NCBI RefSeq assembly: GCF_003710865.1
Contig: NZ_RHHO01000017.1
Location: 124,001-188,000 of the forward strand
Length of the DNA stretch: 64,000 bases
Origin: Brevibacillus borstelensis
GTDB taxonomy: Bacteria; Bacillota; Bacilli; Brevibacillales; Brevibacillaceae
Direction: 5' to 3'
Shown here one piece after another: positions 26,524 through 35,465 of this stretch (position 1 is its first letter; each line of letters begins with the position of its first letter). A program made the translations under genes and the position numbers. Below the pieces are notes generated by a model. It worked only from the letters and a program-made list of their open reading frames with translations. It did no database searches and had not been told where the DNA came from.

Positions 26524-27699
26524 ATGGATCAAGTAGTCATTGTGGCTGCCGGGCGTACACCTATCGGTACGTTTGGCGGTGCGCTGAAAGATGTAAGCGC
26601 TCGCAAGTTGGCGGAGACAGCCGTCAGAGGTGTCATCGACAAGGCAAGCATCGACCCGGCACTGATCAATGAAGTCATTTTCGGCAATTGTATCCAGCGC
26701 TCGGATGAGGCCAACATCGCCCGCGTGGCAGCCCTGGATGCCGGATTGGGAAAAGAAGTGACCGGATTTACGGTACAGCGCCAATGTGCGTCCGGGATGC
26801 AGGCAATCGCCAGTGGAGTGTCTCAAATCATGCTTGGCGAGGCGGAGGTCGTCATCGCAGGCGGAGTGGAGAGCATGAGCAACGCCCCGTATGTGCTGAA
26901 AAACGCCCGTTGGGGCAAGCGGCTGACACACGGAGAGATGACCGACTCCATGTGGGAGCTCCTGACCGACCCGCATCATGGCGTTTTAATGGGTGAAACA
27001 GTCGAGCGCCTGGTAGACCTTTACGGCATCACCCGGGAAGAGCAGGACGAAATCGCTCTGAGGAGCCAGCAGAACGCCATTCGCGCCATCGACGGGGGAC
27101 TTTTTCAGGAGGAGATCATCCCTGTCCCGGTAAAAAAACGCGGGGAAACCGTACTCGTGGATACCGATGAGCATCCGAGACGAGAGGTGACGAGAGAAGG
27201 TCTGGCCAAGCTAAAGCCGAGCTTCCGTGAGAATGGTACGGTGACAGCGGGGAATGCATCAGGATTGAATGACGGTGCGTCCGCCGTGATCCTGATGAGT
27301 GAGCGCAGGGCAAGCGAAGCCGGACTTGCACCGCTCGGCCGCATCGTTTCCTATGCATGGGCCGGGGTGGAGCCGGATCTGATGGGTTATGGCCCTGTGC
27401 CAGCCGTCAAAAAAGCATTGGCGAAGGCAGGACTGACTCTTGCTGATATCGAGCTGATCGAGGTGAACGAAGCGTTTGCAGCACAGTATCTGGCAGTGGA
27501 AAAGCTGTTGGAGCTGCCGCGTACGATCACCAACGTAAACGGTAGCGGCATTTCCCTCGGTCATCCGGTCGGCTCCACAGGCTGCCGAATCGTTGTCACC
27601 CTCCTCCACGAGATGAAGCGCCGAGGGTCCAGGTACGGATTGGCTACCCTTTGCGTCGGTGGCGGCATGGGCATGGCGATGATTGTGGAAAGGCCATAA
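26524..27699 (+). CDS. Acetyl-CoA C-acyltransferase (thiolase)
   Basis: A 391-residue type II thiolase that condenses two acetyl-CoA or cleaves 3-ketoacyl-CoA. All catalytic residues are visible: the acyl-accepting cysteine in [10 protein letters not shown] (about residue 88), the histidine in GHPVGSTG (about 348) and the second cysteine in CVGGGMGMA (about 378). The N-terminal [18 protein letters not shown] is typical. The ATG at 26524 follows GGAGGAGA; the longer frame is Arg-rich and unsupported. It lies 2.6 kb from the lcfA-fadR-fadB-etf cluster and may complete the beta-oxidation set. Confidence 0.93.
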   Translation: MDQVVIVAAGRTPIGTFGGALKDVSARKLAETAVRGVIDKASIDPALINEVIFGNCIQRSDEANIARVAALDAGLGKEVTGFTVQRQCASGMQAIASGVSQIMLGEAEVVIAGGVESMSNAPYVLKNARWGKRLTHGEMTDSMWELLTDPHHGVLMGETVERLVDLYGITREEQDEIALRSQQNAIRAIDGGLFQEEIIPVPVKKRGETVLVDTDEHPRREVTREGLAKLKPSFRENGTVTAGNASGLNDGASAVILMSERRASEAGLAPLGRIVSYAWAGVEPDLMGYGPVPAVKKALAKAGLTLADIELIEVNEAFAAQYLAVEKLLELPRTITNVNGSGISLGHPVGSTGCRIVVTLLHEMKRRGSRYGLATLCVGGGMGMAMIVERP

Positions 27700-27754
27700 A
27701 AACAAGCGATTGCAGGTTTAAAAAACGAATCCCCTGTTAAAAATGGAAAGCAAG

Positions 27755-27788
27755 ACCCCATCCAAGCGCCGCGAAGATGGGGTTTTTT
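27755..27788 (+). terminator. Thiolase terminator
   Basis: ACCCCATC / GATGGGGT stem followed by TTTTTT, 55 bases after the thiolase stop. Confidence 0.88.
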
Positions 27789-27927
27789 CGTACACGACAG
27801 CCTGCTGGAGCCATGAACGGCCCAGTTTGCCATTTGCGTCGTTTGCAGCGGCTTTTGCCGCAACGCAATTTCCATCTGCCAATACGCGTCTGTCGACCGT
27901 TCGGGATACGTCAAAGGGGGTTCGCAC

Positions 27928-28923
27928 ATGATCACTTTCTTTTCCTTCATCCGCAAGCGCGGGAAGAAGCTTCTCCGCTACACGGTGTTCAGCCTGGCAG
28001 TTTTTCTGATCGCTTCCGTCGGATACAGCGCTTATCAGTTCAAGCAAATGACCAGAGGGTGGTATGCGCCGCTGGACACAAAACCGGGAGTAACCGTCGA
28101 ACGGCCTGCTTCCGCTGTTGCCCCGCTTGAATTGCTAGCCGGGACGAAGCCGCTGAAGCCATTTGTCCTGCTCGTGATGGGGATCGACAGCCGGGACGGT
28201 GAACGGGCAAGGTCGGACACGATGATGCTGGCTGCGATTCACCCTGAAAAGCAGCGGGTCTATTTATTGTCGATCCCGCGAGACAGCTACACGGAGCTGC
28301 CGGGAAAAGGCTACGACAAGCTGAACCATGCCATGGCGTACGGAGGCCCCAAGCTGGTCGTGCAATCTTTGGAAAAGTTTCTCGACGTCAAGATCGACCG
28401 CTACGTGACCATTGACTTTGACGGCTTTCGAAAAGTGGTGGATGAGCTGGGCGGCGTGCCGATCCAGGTGAAAAAGCGAATGAAGTATACCGACCCAAGC
28501 GATGATACCCATATCGACCTTATGCCCGGCCTGCAAACGTTAAACGGCGATCAGGCGCTGGATTACGCCCGCTACCGCAAAAACGACCTGGGCAAAGAGG
28601 ACAGCGACTACGAACGCATCGCCAGGCAGCAGGAGATCGTTCAGGCATTGGCGGAAAAGGGTACGTCCGCAGAAGCGTTTGCCAAGGCATTTACCCTGAT
28701 GGAAATACTCGGCGAGCATGTGAAAACCGATTTGACGGAGAAAGAGATTGCTTCCCTGCTGCTCTCATACAGCGACCCGACGCCAAACGCAATCCAATCG
28801 GATACGCTGACCGGCTCCGATGAGCGGATCTGGCACAACGGCGTGCTGGGCTGGTACCACCTCGTTCCCAAGCAGGAACGGCAGCGGGTCAAACAAGCAA
28901 TCCTCTCCGGGCTCGCTCCCTGA
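27928..28923 (+). CDS. LytR-CpsA-Psr (LCP) family wall-polymer ligase
   Basis: LCP enzymes are membrane-bound phosphotransferases that move anionic wall polymers from lipid carriers to peptidoglycan outside the cell. The 331-residue protein has a basic N terminus, one membrane helix (LLRYTVFSLAVFLIASVGYSA, about residues 15-35) and the LCP core: LLVMGIDSRDGERARSDTMMLA, LLSIPRDSYTELP, KLNHAMAYGG and ALDYARYRKNDLGKEDSDYERIARQQ, with the conserved Asp and Arg residues that bind pyrophosphate. AAAGGGGG precedes the ATG. Together with CsaB and the glycan genes it may anchor the secondary cell wall polymer. Confidence 0.92.
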   Translation: MITFFSFIRKRGKKLLRYTVFSLAVFLIASVGYSAYQFKQMTRGWYAPLDTKPGVTVERPASAVAPLELLAGTKPLKPFVLLVMGIDSRDGERARSDTMMLAAIHPEKQRVYLLSIPRDSYTELPGKGYDKLNHAMAYGGPKLVVQSLEKFLDVKIDRYVTIDFDGFRKVVDELGGVPIQVKKRMKYTDPSDDTHIDLMPGLQTLNGDQALDYARYRKNDLGKEDSDYERIARQQEIVQALAEKGTSAEAFAKAFTLMEILGEHVKTDLTEKEIASLLLSYSDPTPNAIQSDTLTGSDERIWHNGVLGWYHLVPKQERQRVKQAILSGLAP

Positions 28924-28959
28924 CCACTGCCTAGAAGGGCGCCTGTAAAATGGAGAGAG

Positions 28960-29000
28960 GAGATGTATCTGATCAGTACAGAGGATACATCTCTTGTTAT
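28960..29000 (+). terminator. LCP gene terminator
   Basis: A perfect 10-bp stem (GAGATGTATC / GATACATCTC) is followed by TTGTTATTTTTT. Confidence 0.85.
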
Positions 29001-29036
29001 TTTTTCCGAGAATATGGTTGCGTTCTGTAAATTTTG

Positions 29037-29066
29037 TTGGAAAATTACTTATCTTTGGAATAGAAT
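29037..29066 (+). promoter_or_regulatory. Predicted SigA promoter of lcfA
   Basis: TTGGAA (-35) and TAGAAT (-10) are separated by 18 bases, about 70 bases before the lcfA start. No FadR palindrome is seen next to it, unlike the fadR promoter. Confidence 0.5.
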
Positions 29067-29138
29067 GGAGGTGGAAGAGGTTATGAATGTGGATCGTACG
29101 GGAGAGGTAAGGTCAATATGGGACTGGAGGGAATGCCC

Positions 29139-30839
29139 ATGTCTATTGCCAAGCCTTGGATTGCTAGTTACCCGCCCGAAACCGCACCGTCACTGGAATA
29201 CCCCCGTGTTCCGCTGACGTATTTTCTGGAGCAGGCGGCAGCAGATTTTCCCGAGAGAAATGCCCTTTTTTTTATGGGGAAACGGATTGCCTACCGTGAG
29301 CTGTTGACGATGTCCTACCAGTTCGCCAACGCTTTGATCAAGCGAGGCGTCAAAAAAGGAGACAGGGTGGCCATCATGCTTCCCAATTGCCCGCAGGCCG
29401 TGATTTCCTATTACGGAGCCTTATTCGCGGGGGCCACTGTCGTCATGACCAACCCGCTGTACACCGAGCGGGAGCTGATTCACCAGCTGCATGATTCAGG
29501 TGCCGAGACGATCATTGCATTGGACCTGTTGTACAAGCGCGTCGCCGGCGTAAGACCTTCCACGCCTTTAAAACGTCTGATTATTACGAGTATTGGCGAC
29601 TTTTTGCCGACAGTGAAAAGATGGATATACCCATTCGTACAGAAAAAACAAGGCCACAATCCGCAAATCACCTATGGAAGCGATGTTGAGGCTTTTCTTT
29701 CTGTGTTGAAAGAAAGCGCTGTCACGCCTGTCTCTCCTGATATCGACCCGGAGCATGATCTGGCTTTGCTGCAGTACACCGGGGGAACGACAGGAGTAGC
29801 CAAAGGCGTCATGCTGACCCACAAAAATTTGATCGCCAACACGATTCAGTGCCAAGCTGTTCTGTATAAAACCAAGCGGGGAACGGAACGCATTCTGGGA
29901 GCGCTTCCCCTGTTTCACGTGTACGGGATGACAACCGTGATGAATCAAGGAATTTCAATCGCGGCAGAACTGATTCTCGTGCCGAAATTCAACGTCAAGG
30001 AGATCCTGAGCCTGATCGACAAGAAGAAGCCGACCCTTTTCCCCGGCGCCCCGACGATGTATATCGGCTTGATCAATCACCCGGATTTGCCCAAATACGA
30101 TTTGAAGTCGATCGAGGCATGCGTCAGCGGCTCCGCGGCTTTGCCGGTGGAGGTGCAGACCCGGTTCGAAGAGCTGACCGGAGGAAAGCTGGTGGAAGGC
30201 TACGGATTGACAGAGGCGTCCCCTGTCACGCATTCCAATCCGATCTGGGGAAAAAGGAGGAACGGCAGCATCGGTTTGCCGTGGCCGGACACGGACTGTC
30301 GAATTATCGACCCTGCTACGGGAGAGGAGCTGCCGCAGGGAGAGATTGGCGAGCTGGCCGTCAAAGGACCGCAAGTCATGACAGGCTATTGGAACAGACC
30401 GGAGGAAACAGCGGCTGTCCTGCGCGACGGCTGGCTGTTGACGGGCGATATGGCCTATATGGACGAGGGTGGGTATTTTTATATCGTCGATCGAAAAAAA
30501 GACATGATCATCGCGGGAGGATTCAACATTTATCCTCGCGAGGTGGAGGAAGTTTTGTTTGAGCACCCGGCGATACAGGAAGCGGCCGTCATCGGAGTGC
30601 CTGATCCTTACCGCGGGGAAACGGTGAAGGCTTTTGTCGTATTCAAAGAAGGACAGCAGGTTGCCGAAAGCGAGCTGGAACAGTACTGTCGCCAGCGCTT
30701 GGCTGCCTACAAAATACCCAGGCAATACGAGGTGCGTTCCGAACTGCCAAAAACGATCGTCGGCAAGGTTCTCCGCCGTCAACTCCAGGAGGAGGACAAA
30801 GCTCGGCGAGAGCAGCATGAACAGGAAAAAACAAGCTGA
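29139..30839 (+). CDS. lcfA: Long-chain fatty acid-CoA ligase
   Basis: A 566-residue AMP-forming ligase that activates long-chain fatty acids for beta-oxidation, at the inner face of the membrane. Motifs: LLQYTGGTTGVAKGVMLTHKNL (ATP/AMP loop), VEGYGLTEASPVTH, WLLTGDMAYMDEGGYFYIVDR and the C-terminal lysine in PKTIVGKVLRRQL. The ATG at 29139 is preferred over the one at 29118 because GGAGGGA lies 6 bases upstream. Gene order lcfA-fadR-fadB-etfB-etfA matches B. subtilis. Confidence 0.92.
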   Translation: MSIAKPWIASYPPETAPSLEYPRVPLTYFLEQAAADFPERNALFFMGKRIAYRELLTMSYQFANALIKRGVKKGDRVAIMLPNCPQAVISYYGALFAGATVVMTNPLYTERELIHQLHDSGAETIIALDLLYKRVAGVRPSTPLKRLIITSIGDFLPTVKRWIYPFVQKKQGHNPQITYGSDVEAFLSVLKESAVTPVSPDIDPEHDLALLQYTGGTTGVAKGVMLTHKNLIANTIQCQAVLYKTKRGTERILGALPLFHVYGMTTVMNQGISIAAELILVPKFNVKEILSLIDKKKPTLFPGAPTMYIGLINHPDLPKYDLKSIEACVSGSAALPVEVQTRFEELTGGKLVEGYGLTEASPVTHSNPIWGKRRNGSIGLPWPDTDCRIIDPATGEELPQGEIGELAVKGPQVMTGYWNRPEETAAVLRDGWLLTGDMAYMDEGGYFYIVDRKKDMIIAGGFNIYPREVEEVLFEHPAIQEAAVIGVPDPYRGETVKAFVVFKEGQQVAESELEQYCRQRLAAYKIPRQYEVRSELPKTIVGKVLRRQLQEEDKARREQHEQEKTS

Positions 30840-30881
30840 CAGATTGGCGGTCTTCCGTGGAGGAAGGCCATTTCTTTTGGA

Positions 30882-30933
30882 TTGACAGAATAGGGGAACT
30901 GTCATACACTAAATATGAATGAATAGTCATTCA
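30882..30933 (+). promoter_or_regulatory. fadR promoter with FadR operator
   Basis: TTGACA at 30882 and TACACT at 30905 are spaced by 17 bases. Directly downstream, 30916-30933 reads TGAATGAATAGTCATTCA, which fits the palindromic FadR box known for Bacillus (TGAATGAMTANTCATTCA). The repressor would block transcription until long-chain acyl-CoA binds it, giving autoregulation of fadR and control of the downstream genes. Confidence 0.9.
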
Positions 30934-30968
30934 GTTGCAATGACTTGTCTATCAATGTGGAGGGAATC

Positions 30969-31556
30969 ATGGCGAAAAAAACGGGGGAAAAGTATCAAGC
31001 CATCATTGATGCGGCTGTTCGCGTCATCGCTCGGCAGGGCTATCACAACGCCCAGGTATCCAGAATTGCAAAAGAGGCGAAGGTAGCGGACGGAACGATC
31101 TACCTCTACTTTGAGAACAAGGATGACATCCTCATCTCGCTCTTCAACGAGAAGATGGGAGCATTTATCGAGGAAGGCCGAGGACGCCTGGCACAGGCAG
31201 AATCCATCGAACAAAAATTGTACATCCTTGTTCACACTCATCTGAGCCAATTATCGCGCGACCAGGAGCTGGCAAAAGTGACGCAGATCGAATTGCGTCA
31301 ATCCAATCAGGAAATCAGCGAGGGCATCGGTGCGGTCATGAAGCAGTATTTCGACCTGATCGAAGAGTTGATCAGAGAAGGAATCGAAAAGGGTGTATTC
31401 CGTTCCGACCTCGATGTCCGGTTGGCTCGAAAAATGATTTTTGGCACGCTGGATGAAGTGACGACGTCCTGGGTCATGAAACAATGCAAGTACGACCTGC
31501 TTTCTCATGTCGATCCCATTCATAACCTCTTCCAATTTGGCTTGAAGGGCAAATGA
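30969..31556 (+). CDS. fadR: TetR-family fatty acid degradation regulator FadR
   Basis: A 195-residue TetR-type repressor. The N-terminal helix-turn-helix is YQAIIDAAVRVIARQGYHNAQVSRIAKEA followed by VADGTIYLYFENKDDIL. The C-terminal ligand domain (ELAKVTQIELRQSNQEI, RLARKMIFGTLDEVTTSWVMKQ) resembles the acyl-CoA-binding FadR (YsiA) of Bacillus. GTGGAGGGA precedes the ATG at 30969. The operator at 30916-30933 and the neighbouring lcfA, fadB and etf genes support the role. Confidence 0.93.
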   Translation: MAKKTGEKYQAIIDAAVRVIARQGYHNAQVSRIAKEAKVADGTIYLYFENKDDILISLFNEKMGAFIEEGRGRLAQAESIEQKLYILVHTHLSQLSRDQELAKVTQIELRQSNQEISEGIGAVMKQYFDLIEELIREGIEKGVFRSDLDVRLARKMIFGTLDEVTTSWVMKQCKYDLLSHVDPIHNLFQFGLKGK

Positions 31557-31591
31557 GAAAGAAAACGCTTTTGTTGAGATAGTCCGTTTGT

Positions 31592-31626
31592 TACAATGGG
31601 AATAGCAAGACTGAGCGTTCGCTCAG
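31592..31626 (+). promoter_or_regulatory. fadB promoter -10 with adjacent inverted repeat
   Basis: TACAAT at 31592-31597 could be a -10 element with a weak -35 (TTTTGT) 17 bases upstream. Just downstream, 31611-31626 is CTGAGCGTTCGCTCAG, two perfect 7-base arms around TT. This resembles a TetR-type operator but differs from the FadR box (GAGCG instead of GAATGA), so the regulator is uncertain. Confidence 0.5.
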
Positions 31627-31672
31627 ATAGCAGCGCCCTTCATTTTTGGGAAAAGGAAGAGGGGGAGAGAGG

Positions 31673-32446
31673 ATGTATTCTCATTGGAATGTCCATAAGG
31701 AAGACCGGATCGCGGTCGTTTCCGTGAACCGCCCGCCGGCCAACGCTCTCAGCCACGAGACGTTGAAGGAATTGGCAGCGCTCCTGGATGAACTGGAAAA
31801 TGACGCGCTCGTAAAGGCGATTGTCGTTACCGGGGAAGGCCGCTTCTTTATCGCCGGCGCTGACATTAAAGAGTTTACCGAGCTTTCGCCGGCAGATGCG
31901 GAAGAAATGGCGAAGCGCGGCCAGAAGCTGTTTGACCGTCTGGAGAGCTTTCCCAAGCCGATTATAGCGGCCATCAACGGAGCCTGCCTCGGCGGCGGCC
32001 TCGAACTGGCCATGGCTTGCCACATCAGACTGGCTGCTCCGGAAGCGAAGCTGGGTCTGCCGGAGCTGAACCTCGGACTCATCCCGGGCTACGGCGGCAC
32101 GCAAAGACTGCCCCGGCTGGTGGGACGAGGAAAAGCGACACAGATGATCCTCACCTCGGAGATGATCGGCGGCGAAGAAGCGCTGCGGATCGGACTGGTG
32201 GAGGCTGTGTACCCGCTCGATGAACTGCTCGCAAAAGCAAAGGAACTGGCTGCGGTCATCGCCCAAAAGAGCTCCGTCACGATGAAGCTCGCTTTGAACG
32301 CGATTCATACAGGAATGACAGACGGTCCCGTTGCCGGTATCGAACAGGAGGCAAAGCTGTTTGGCCAAGCATTCGGGACAGAGGACATAAAAGAAGGAGT
32401 TGCCGCTTTTCTGGAAAAGCGAAAGCCGCAATTCGCCGATCGCTAG
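31673..32446 (+). CDS. fadB: Enoyl-CoA hydratase
   Basis: A 257-residue crotonase-family enzyme that hydrates trans-2-enoyl-CoA in beta-oxidation. The oxyanion-hole region FFIAGADIKEF, the conserved IAAINGACLGGGLELAMACH and the catalytic-glutamate region LPELNLGLIPGYGGTQRLPRLVG are present. The ATG at 31673 follows a GA-rich ribosome site (GGGGGAGAGAGG). The position between fadR and etfB matches B. subtilis fadB. Confidence 0.92.
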   Translation: MYSHWNVHKEDRIAVVSVNRPPANALSHETLKELAALLDELENDALVKAIVVTGEGRFFIAGADIKEFTELSPADAEEMAKRGQKLFDRLESFPKPIIAAINGACLGGGLELAMACHIRLAAPEAKLGLPELNLGLIPGYGGTQRLPRLVGRGKATQMILTSEMIGGEEALRIGLVEAVYPLDELLAKAKELAAVIAQKSSVTMKLALNAIHTGMTDGPVAGIEQEAKLFGQAFGTEDIKEGVAAFLEKRKPQFADR

Positions 32447-32567
32447 AACCTACATGGAAGGCACGGTAAAGGGATTCGTTGCCCAGCGTTTCCGGGGGGG
32501 CACCAGGATGCAGCTCGCCGCAGCAGCATACGTGAGGCAGCAGCGTCACTATGAGGGAGGTATTCTT

Positions 32568-33335
32568 GTGAATATTCTGGTTGTCATGAAGCAAACGTTT
32601 GATACCGAGGAAAAAATCGTGATTCAAGACGGCAAAATCCAGGATGACGGCGTGGAGTTTATCATCAATCCATACGATGAATACGCCATTGAAGAAGCGA
32701 TCAAGCTGAAGGAAGAGCACGGGGGCGAAGTGACCGTCGTCTCGGTAGGTCCGGATCGCGTGGAAAAAGAACTCCGTACCGCATTGGCAATGGGAGCGGA
32801 CAAAGCCATTCTGGTGGATGACGAGTCGCTGTTCGGCGACGAGTATACGACGGCGAAGGTATTGGCCGCGGTAGCTCGCAAAACCGGCTACGACCTGATC
32901 CTGGGCGGACAAATGGCGGTCGACTCGGGAGCCGGACAAGGCGGTCCACGCCTTGCGGAGGAGCTGGGCATCAACCATGTGTCCACAGCGGTCAAGCTGG
33001 AGATCAACGGCAGCTCCGTTCGCGTGGAGCGCGACGTCGAAGGGGATACGGAAGTGGTGGAGACGAGCCTCCCAGTTCTGATCACGGCACAGCAAGGGCT
33101 GAACGAGCCTCGCTATCCTTCTCTCCCAGGCATCATGAAGGCCAAGAAAAAGCCTTTGGAGCGCCTGACTGCTGACGATCTTGGCCTTTCTGCCGCAGAT
33201 GTTGCGCCGAAGACACAGGTTGTCGATCAGACACTGCCGCCGAAGAAGGAAGCAGGCCGCATCCTTGCCGGCGAAATCCCGGCACAAGTGTCCGAATTGG
33301 TGCAATTGCTGCGAAATGAAGCAAAAGTAATCTAA
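32568..33335 (+). CDS. etfB: Electron transfer flavoprotein beta subunit
   Basis: A 255-residue subunit of the heterodimeric ETF that takes electrons from acyl-CoA dehydrogenases. The AMP-binding domain shows MNILVVMKQTFDTE, INPYDEYAIEEAIKLKEEHGGEVTVVSVG and LILGGQMAVDSGAGQGGPRLAEELG. The GTG at 32568 is the start: GAGGGAGG is 7 bases upstream and the protein then begins NILVVMKQ as in homologues. etfA follows after 19 bases. Confidence 0.95.
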   Translation: MNILVVMKQTFDTEEKIVIQDGKIQDDGVEFIINPYDEYAIEEAIKLKEEHGGEVTVVSVGPDRVEKELRTALAMGADKAILVDDESLFGDEYTTAKVLAAVARKTGYDLILGGQMAVDSGAGQGGPRLAEELGINHVSTAVKLEINGSSVRVERDVEGDTEVVETSLPVLITAQQGLNEPRYPSLPGIMKAKKKPLERLTADDLGLSAADVAPKTQVVDQTLPPKKEAGRILAGEIPAQVSELVQLLRNEAKVI

Positions 33336-33354
33336 GCGAGAGGGAGAGATTCAG

Positions 33355-34314
33355 ATGAAAAAAGTACTGGTAGTAGCAGAAGTACGTGACGGACAATTGC
33401 GCAATGTCTCTCTGGAAGCACTCGCCGCAGCAGGGATACTTGCAGAGGGAGGAGAAGTGGTCGCTGCACTGTTCGGGCCGAATACGGCTTCACATGCCGA
33501 AGCTCTCGGACACCATGGAGCGGGCACGGTCTATGTGGTTGATCACGCCGATCTGGCACAATACACACCAGATGCTTACAGCCAGGCGCTGAAGCAGTTG
33601 ATCGAGTTTGTCGGTCCTGACGCAGTCGTCCTCGGACATACGGCGATCGGCCGTGACGTGGCTCCTCGCGTTTCTGCACGCCTTGGATGGGGACTGGTTT
33701 CGGATGTTACCGCGCTCGAAGCGGGTCCAGTTTTCGTCAGGCCGATTTACGCAGGGAAGGCGTTTCAAAAGCGCCGTTTTGAAGACGGAAAAATCATGGT
33801 TACGATCCGTCCGAACAACATCGCCGCAGGTACTGCCGACACAGGCAAAACCGTGACGGTCGTGCCATTTGAAGTCGAGATCAAAGACCTTCGTTCCATC
33901 GTGCGCGAAGTCGTTCGCAAAACGAGCGGAAAGGTCGACCTTTCAGAAGCGAAGATCATCGTCTCCGGCGGCCGCGGCGTAAAGAGCGCGGATGGCTTCC
34001 AGCCGCTCAATGAGCTGGCTGACGTGCTGGGAGCGGCGGTAGGAGCGTCCCGCGGGGCCTGCGATGCCGACTATTGCGATTACTCCATGCAGATCGGCCA
34101 GACCGGAAAAGTGGTGACGCCGGACCTGTACATCGCCTGCGGCATTTCCGGTGCGATTCAGCATTTGGCGGGAATGTCCAATTCCAAAGTCATTGTCGCG
34201 ATCAACAAAGATCCGGAAGCGCCAATTTTCCAAGTAGCTGATTACGGTATCGTGGGAGACCTGTTTGAGGTCGTTCCGCTGCTGACTGCAGAATTTAAAA
34301 AGGTTTTGGTGTAA
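33355..34314 (+). CDS. etfA: Electron transfer flavoprotein alpha subunit
   Basis: A 319-residue ETF subunit that carries the FAD. The N-terminal domain (KVLVVAEVRDGQLRNVSLEAL) and the C-terminal FAD domain are both present; the latter has IIVSGGRGVKSADGFQPL, GASRGACDADYCDYSMQIGQTGKVVTP, CGISGAIQHLAGMSNSKVIVAIN and DPEAPIFQVADYGIVGDLFEVVP. It is co-transcribed with etfB and is followed by a strong terminator. Confidence 0.96.
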   Translation: MKKVLVVAEVRDGQLRNVSLEALAAAGILAEGGEVVAALFGPNTASHAEALGHHGAGTVYVVDHADLAQYTPDAYSQALKQLIEFVGPDAVVLGHTAIGRDVAPRVSARLGWGLVSDVTALEAGPVFVRPIYAGKAFQKRRFEDGKIMVTIRPNNIAAGTADTGKTVTVVPFEVEIKDLRSIVREVVRKTSGKVDLSEAKIIVSGGRGVKSADGFQPLNELADVLGAAVGASRGACDADYCDYSMQIGQTGKVVTPDLYIACGISGAIQHLAGMSNSKVIVAINKDPEAPIFQVADYGIVGDLFEVVPLLTAEFKKVLV

Positions 34315-34335
34315 CCCTTGGCTTACGAACATCTG

Positions 34336-34368
34336 CAGCCTTGCTTCCTCTGAAGCGAGGCTGTTTTT
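34336..34368 (+). terminator. Terminator after etfA
   Basis: CAGCCTTGCTTC / GAAGCGAGGCTG stem with a 4-base loop, followed by TTTTTT. Confidence 0.92.
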
Positions 34369-34531
34369 TGCGGAGGCAGCCCAAGAAGGCGATAGGGAAC
34401 GGGCGCTTCGGACAAACTATACTTTGACATGTCAGAAAGTGTCGCCGCACGTAGTCTTTTTTTACGGGGGATGGTATACTGAGTGGCGTGTGGAACCTTT
34501 TTCCGTACCGAATTTAAGGAGGTAATATTCC

Positions 34532-34849
34532 ATGGCTATCGTTAATGCAACCGATCAGACCTTTTCCCAGGAAGTAGAGCAAGGCGGAACTGTCCTGGTT
34601 GACTTCTGGGCTCCTTGGTGCGGCCCTTGCAAAATGATCGCACCTGTATTGGAGCAAATCGACAGCGAAGTAGGCAGCAAGCTCAAAATCGTGAAAGTAA
34701 ACGTCGATGACAATCCGGAGTCTGCAGGCCGTTTTGGCGTCATGTCCATCCCTACCCTGATCGTATTCAAAGACGGTCAACCGGTAGATAAAGTGATCGG
34801 TTTCCAACCGAAGGAAGCCCTCATGGGAACTGTCGGCAAACACCTGTAA
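34532..34849 (+). CDS. trxA: Thioredoxin
   Basis: A 105-residue cytosolic thiol reductant with the active site WCGPC (about residues 28-32) inside LVDFWAPWCGPCKMIAPVLE, the cis-proline segment SIPTLIVFKDG and the usual thioredoxin length. AAGGAGGT precedes the ATG. It is flanked by terminators on both sides, so it is monocistronic. A possible -10 (TATACT, 34475-34480) lies about 50 bases upstream without a clear -35. Confidence 0.97.
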   Translation: MAIVNATDQTFSQEVEQGGTVLVDFWAPWCGPCKMIAPVLEQIDSEVGSKLKIVKVNVDDNPESAGRFGVMSIPTLIVFKDGQPVDKVIGFQPKEALMGTVGKHL

Positions 34850-34870
34850 GCCTTGCAATACGGTCTATAA

Positions 34871-34906
34871 AAAGCAGCATTCGCCAATGGCGGGTGCTGC
34901 TTTTTT
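34871..34906 (+). terminator. trxA terminator
   Basis: AGCAGCATTCGCC / GGCGGGTGCTGCT stem followed by TTTTTT. The remaining gap to 35165 holds no gene that I can support. Confidence 0.9.
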
Positions 34907-35165
34907 CGGCTTGGCCAAGGATGGATACGGTGCTTTTTCAAACGGATGGGGAGAGATTCCGTCGAGTTTTCACTGAAAACATGGTAACATGGAAGGACAA
35001 CGTATGTTCCCTCAATCTGCTTTTTTCAGATGTGTGCGGGGGAATTCGGTGCGCATTTCAAATTTGAGCCAGTCACCTCGATGTACCGAGATTGCCATAC
35101 ATGGTTTTCCTGCAAAATCTTTTATGAAAGAAACGTGTGACAAATGAGCGGGAGGAGGAACTCAG

Positions 35166-35432
35166 GTGAAAATGACAAAGTTTCCACGTGAACAGAGAGA
35201 GCATGTGATCAACCAGGTTCAGTTGTATTTTCAGGATGAGCGGGGAGAAGAGCTGGGGCGTCTGGCCGCAGAGCAGATGCTTGATTTTTTTGTGAAAACC
35301 CTGGGTCCTGTCGTTTACAATCAGGCGGTTGAGGATTGCCGCAAGCTGATGCTGGAGCGGATGAGCGCTCTGGAGGATGATTTTTATACACTGGAACAAC
35401 CGCTTGCCCAGCACCGCAGAAGCGGTCTATGA
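35166..35432 (+). CDS. DUF2164 family protein
   Basis: An 88-residue cytosolic protein of unknown function with the DUF2164 pattern: FPREQREHVINQVQLYFQDERGEELG, AAEQMLDFFVKTLGPVVYNQAVEDC, then a short helix. It starts with GTG at 35166 after GGGAGGAGGA. uvrC begins 33 bases downstream, so they may be co-transcribed. Confidence 0.8.
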   Translation: MKMTKFPREQREHVINQVQLYFQDERGEELGRLAAEQMLDFFVKTLGPVVYNQAVEDCRKLMLERMSALEDDFYTLEQPLAQHRRSGL

Positions 35433-35465
35433 GAGTAGAGAGTACATGAAAGGGAGGGAGCAGCC

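Noticed and set aside
28963-29217. 84-residue frame before lcfA, including a possible short leader from ATG 29083
   Set aside because: It overlaps the lcfA start in another frame and runs through the terminator and promoter; no family signal.
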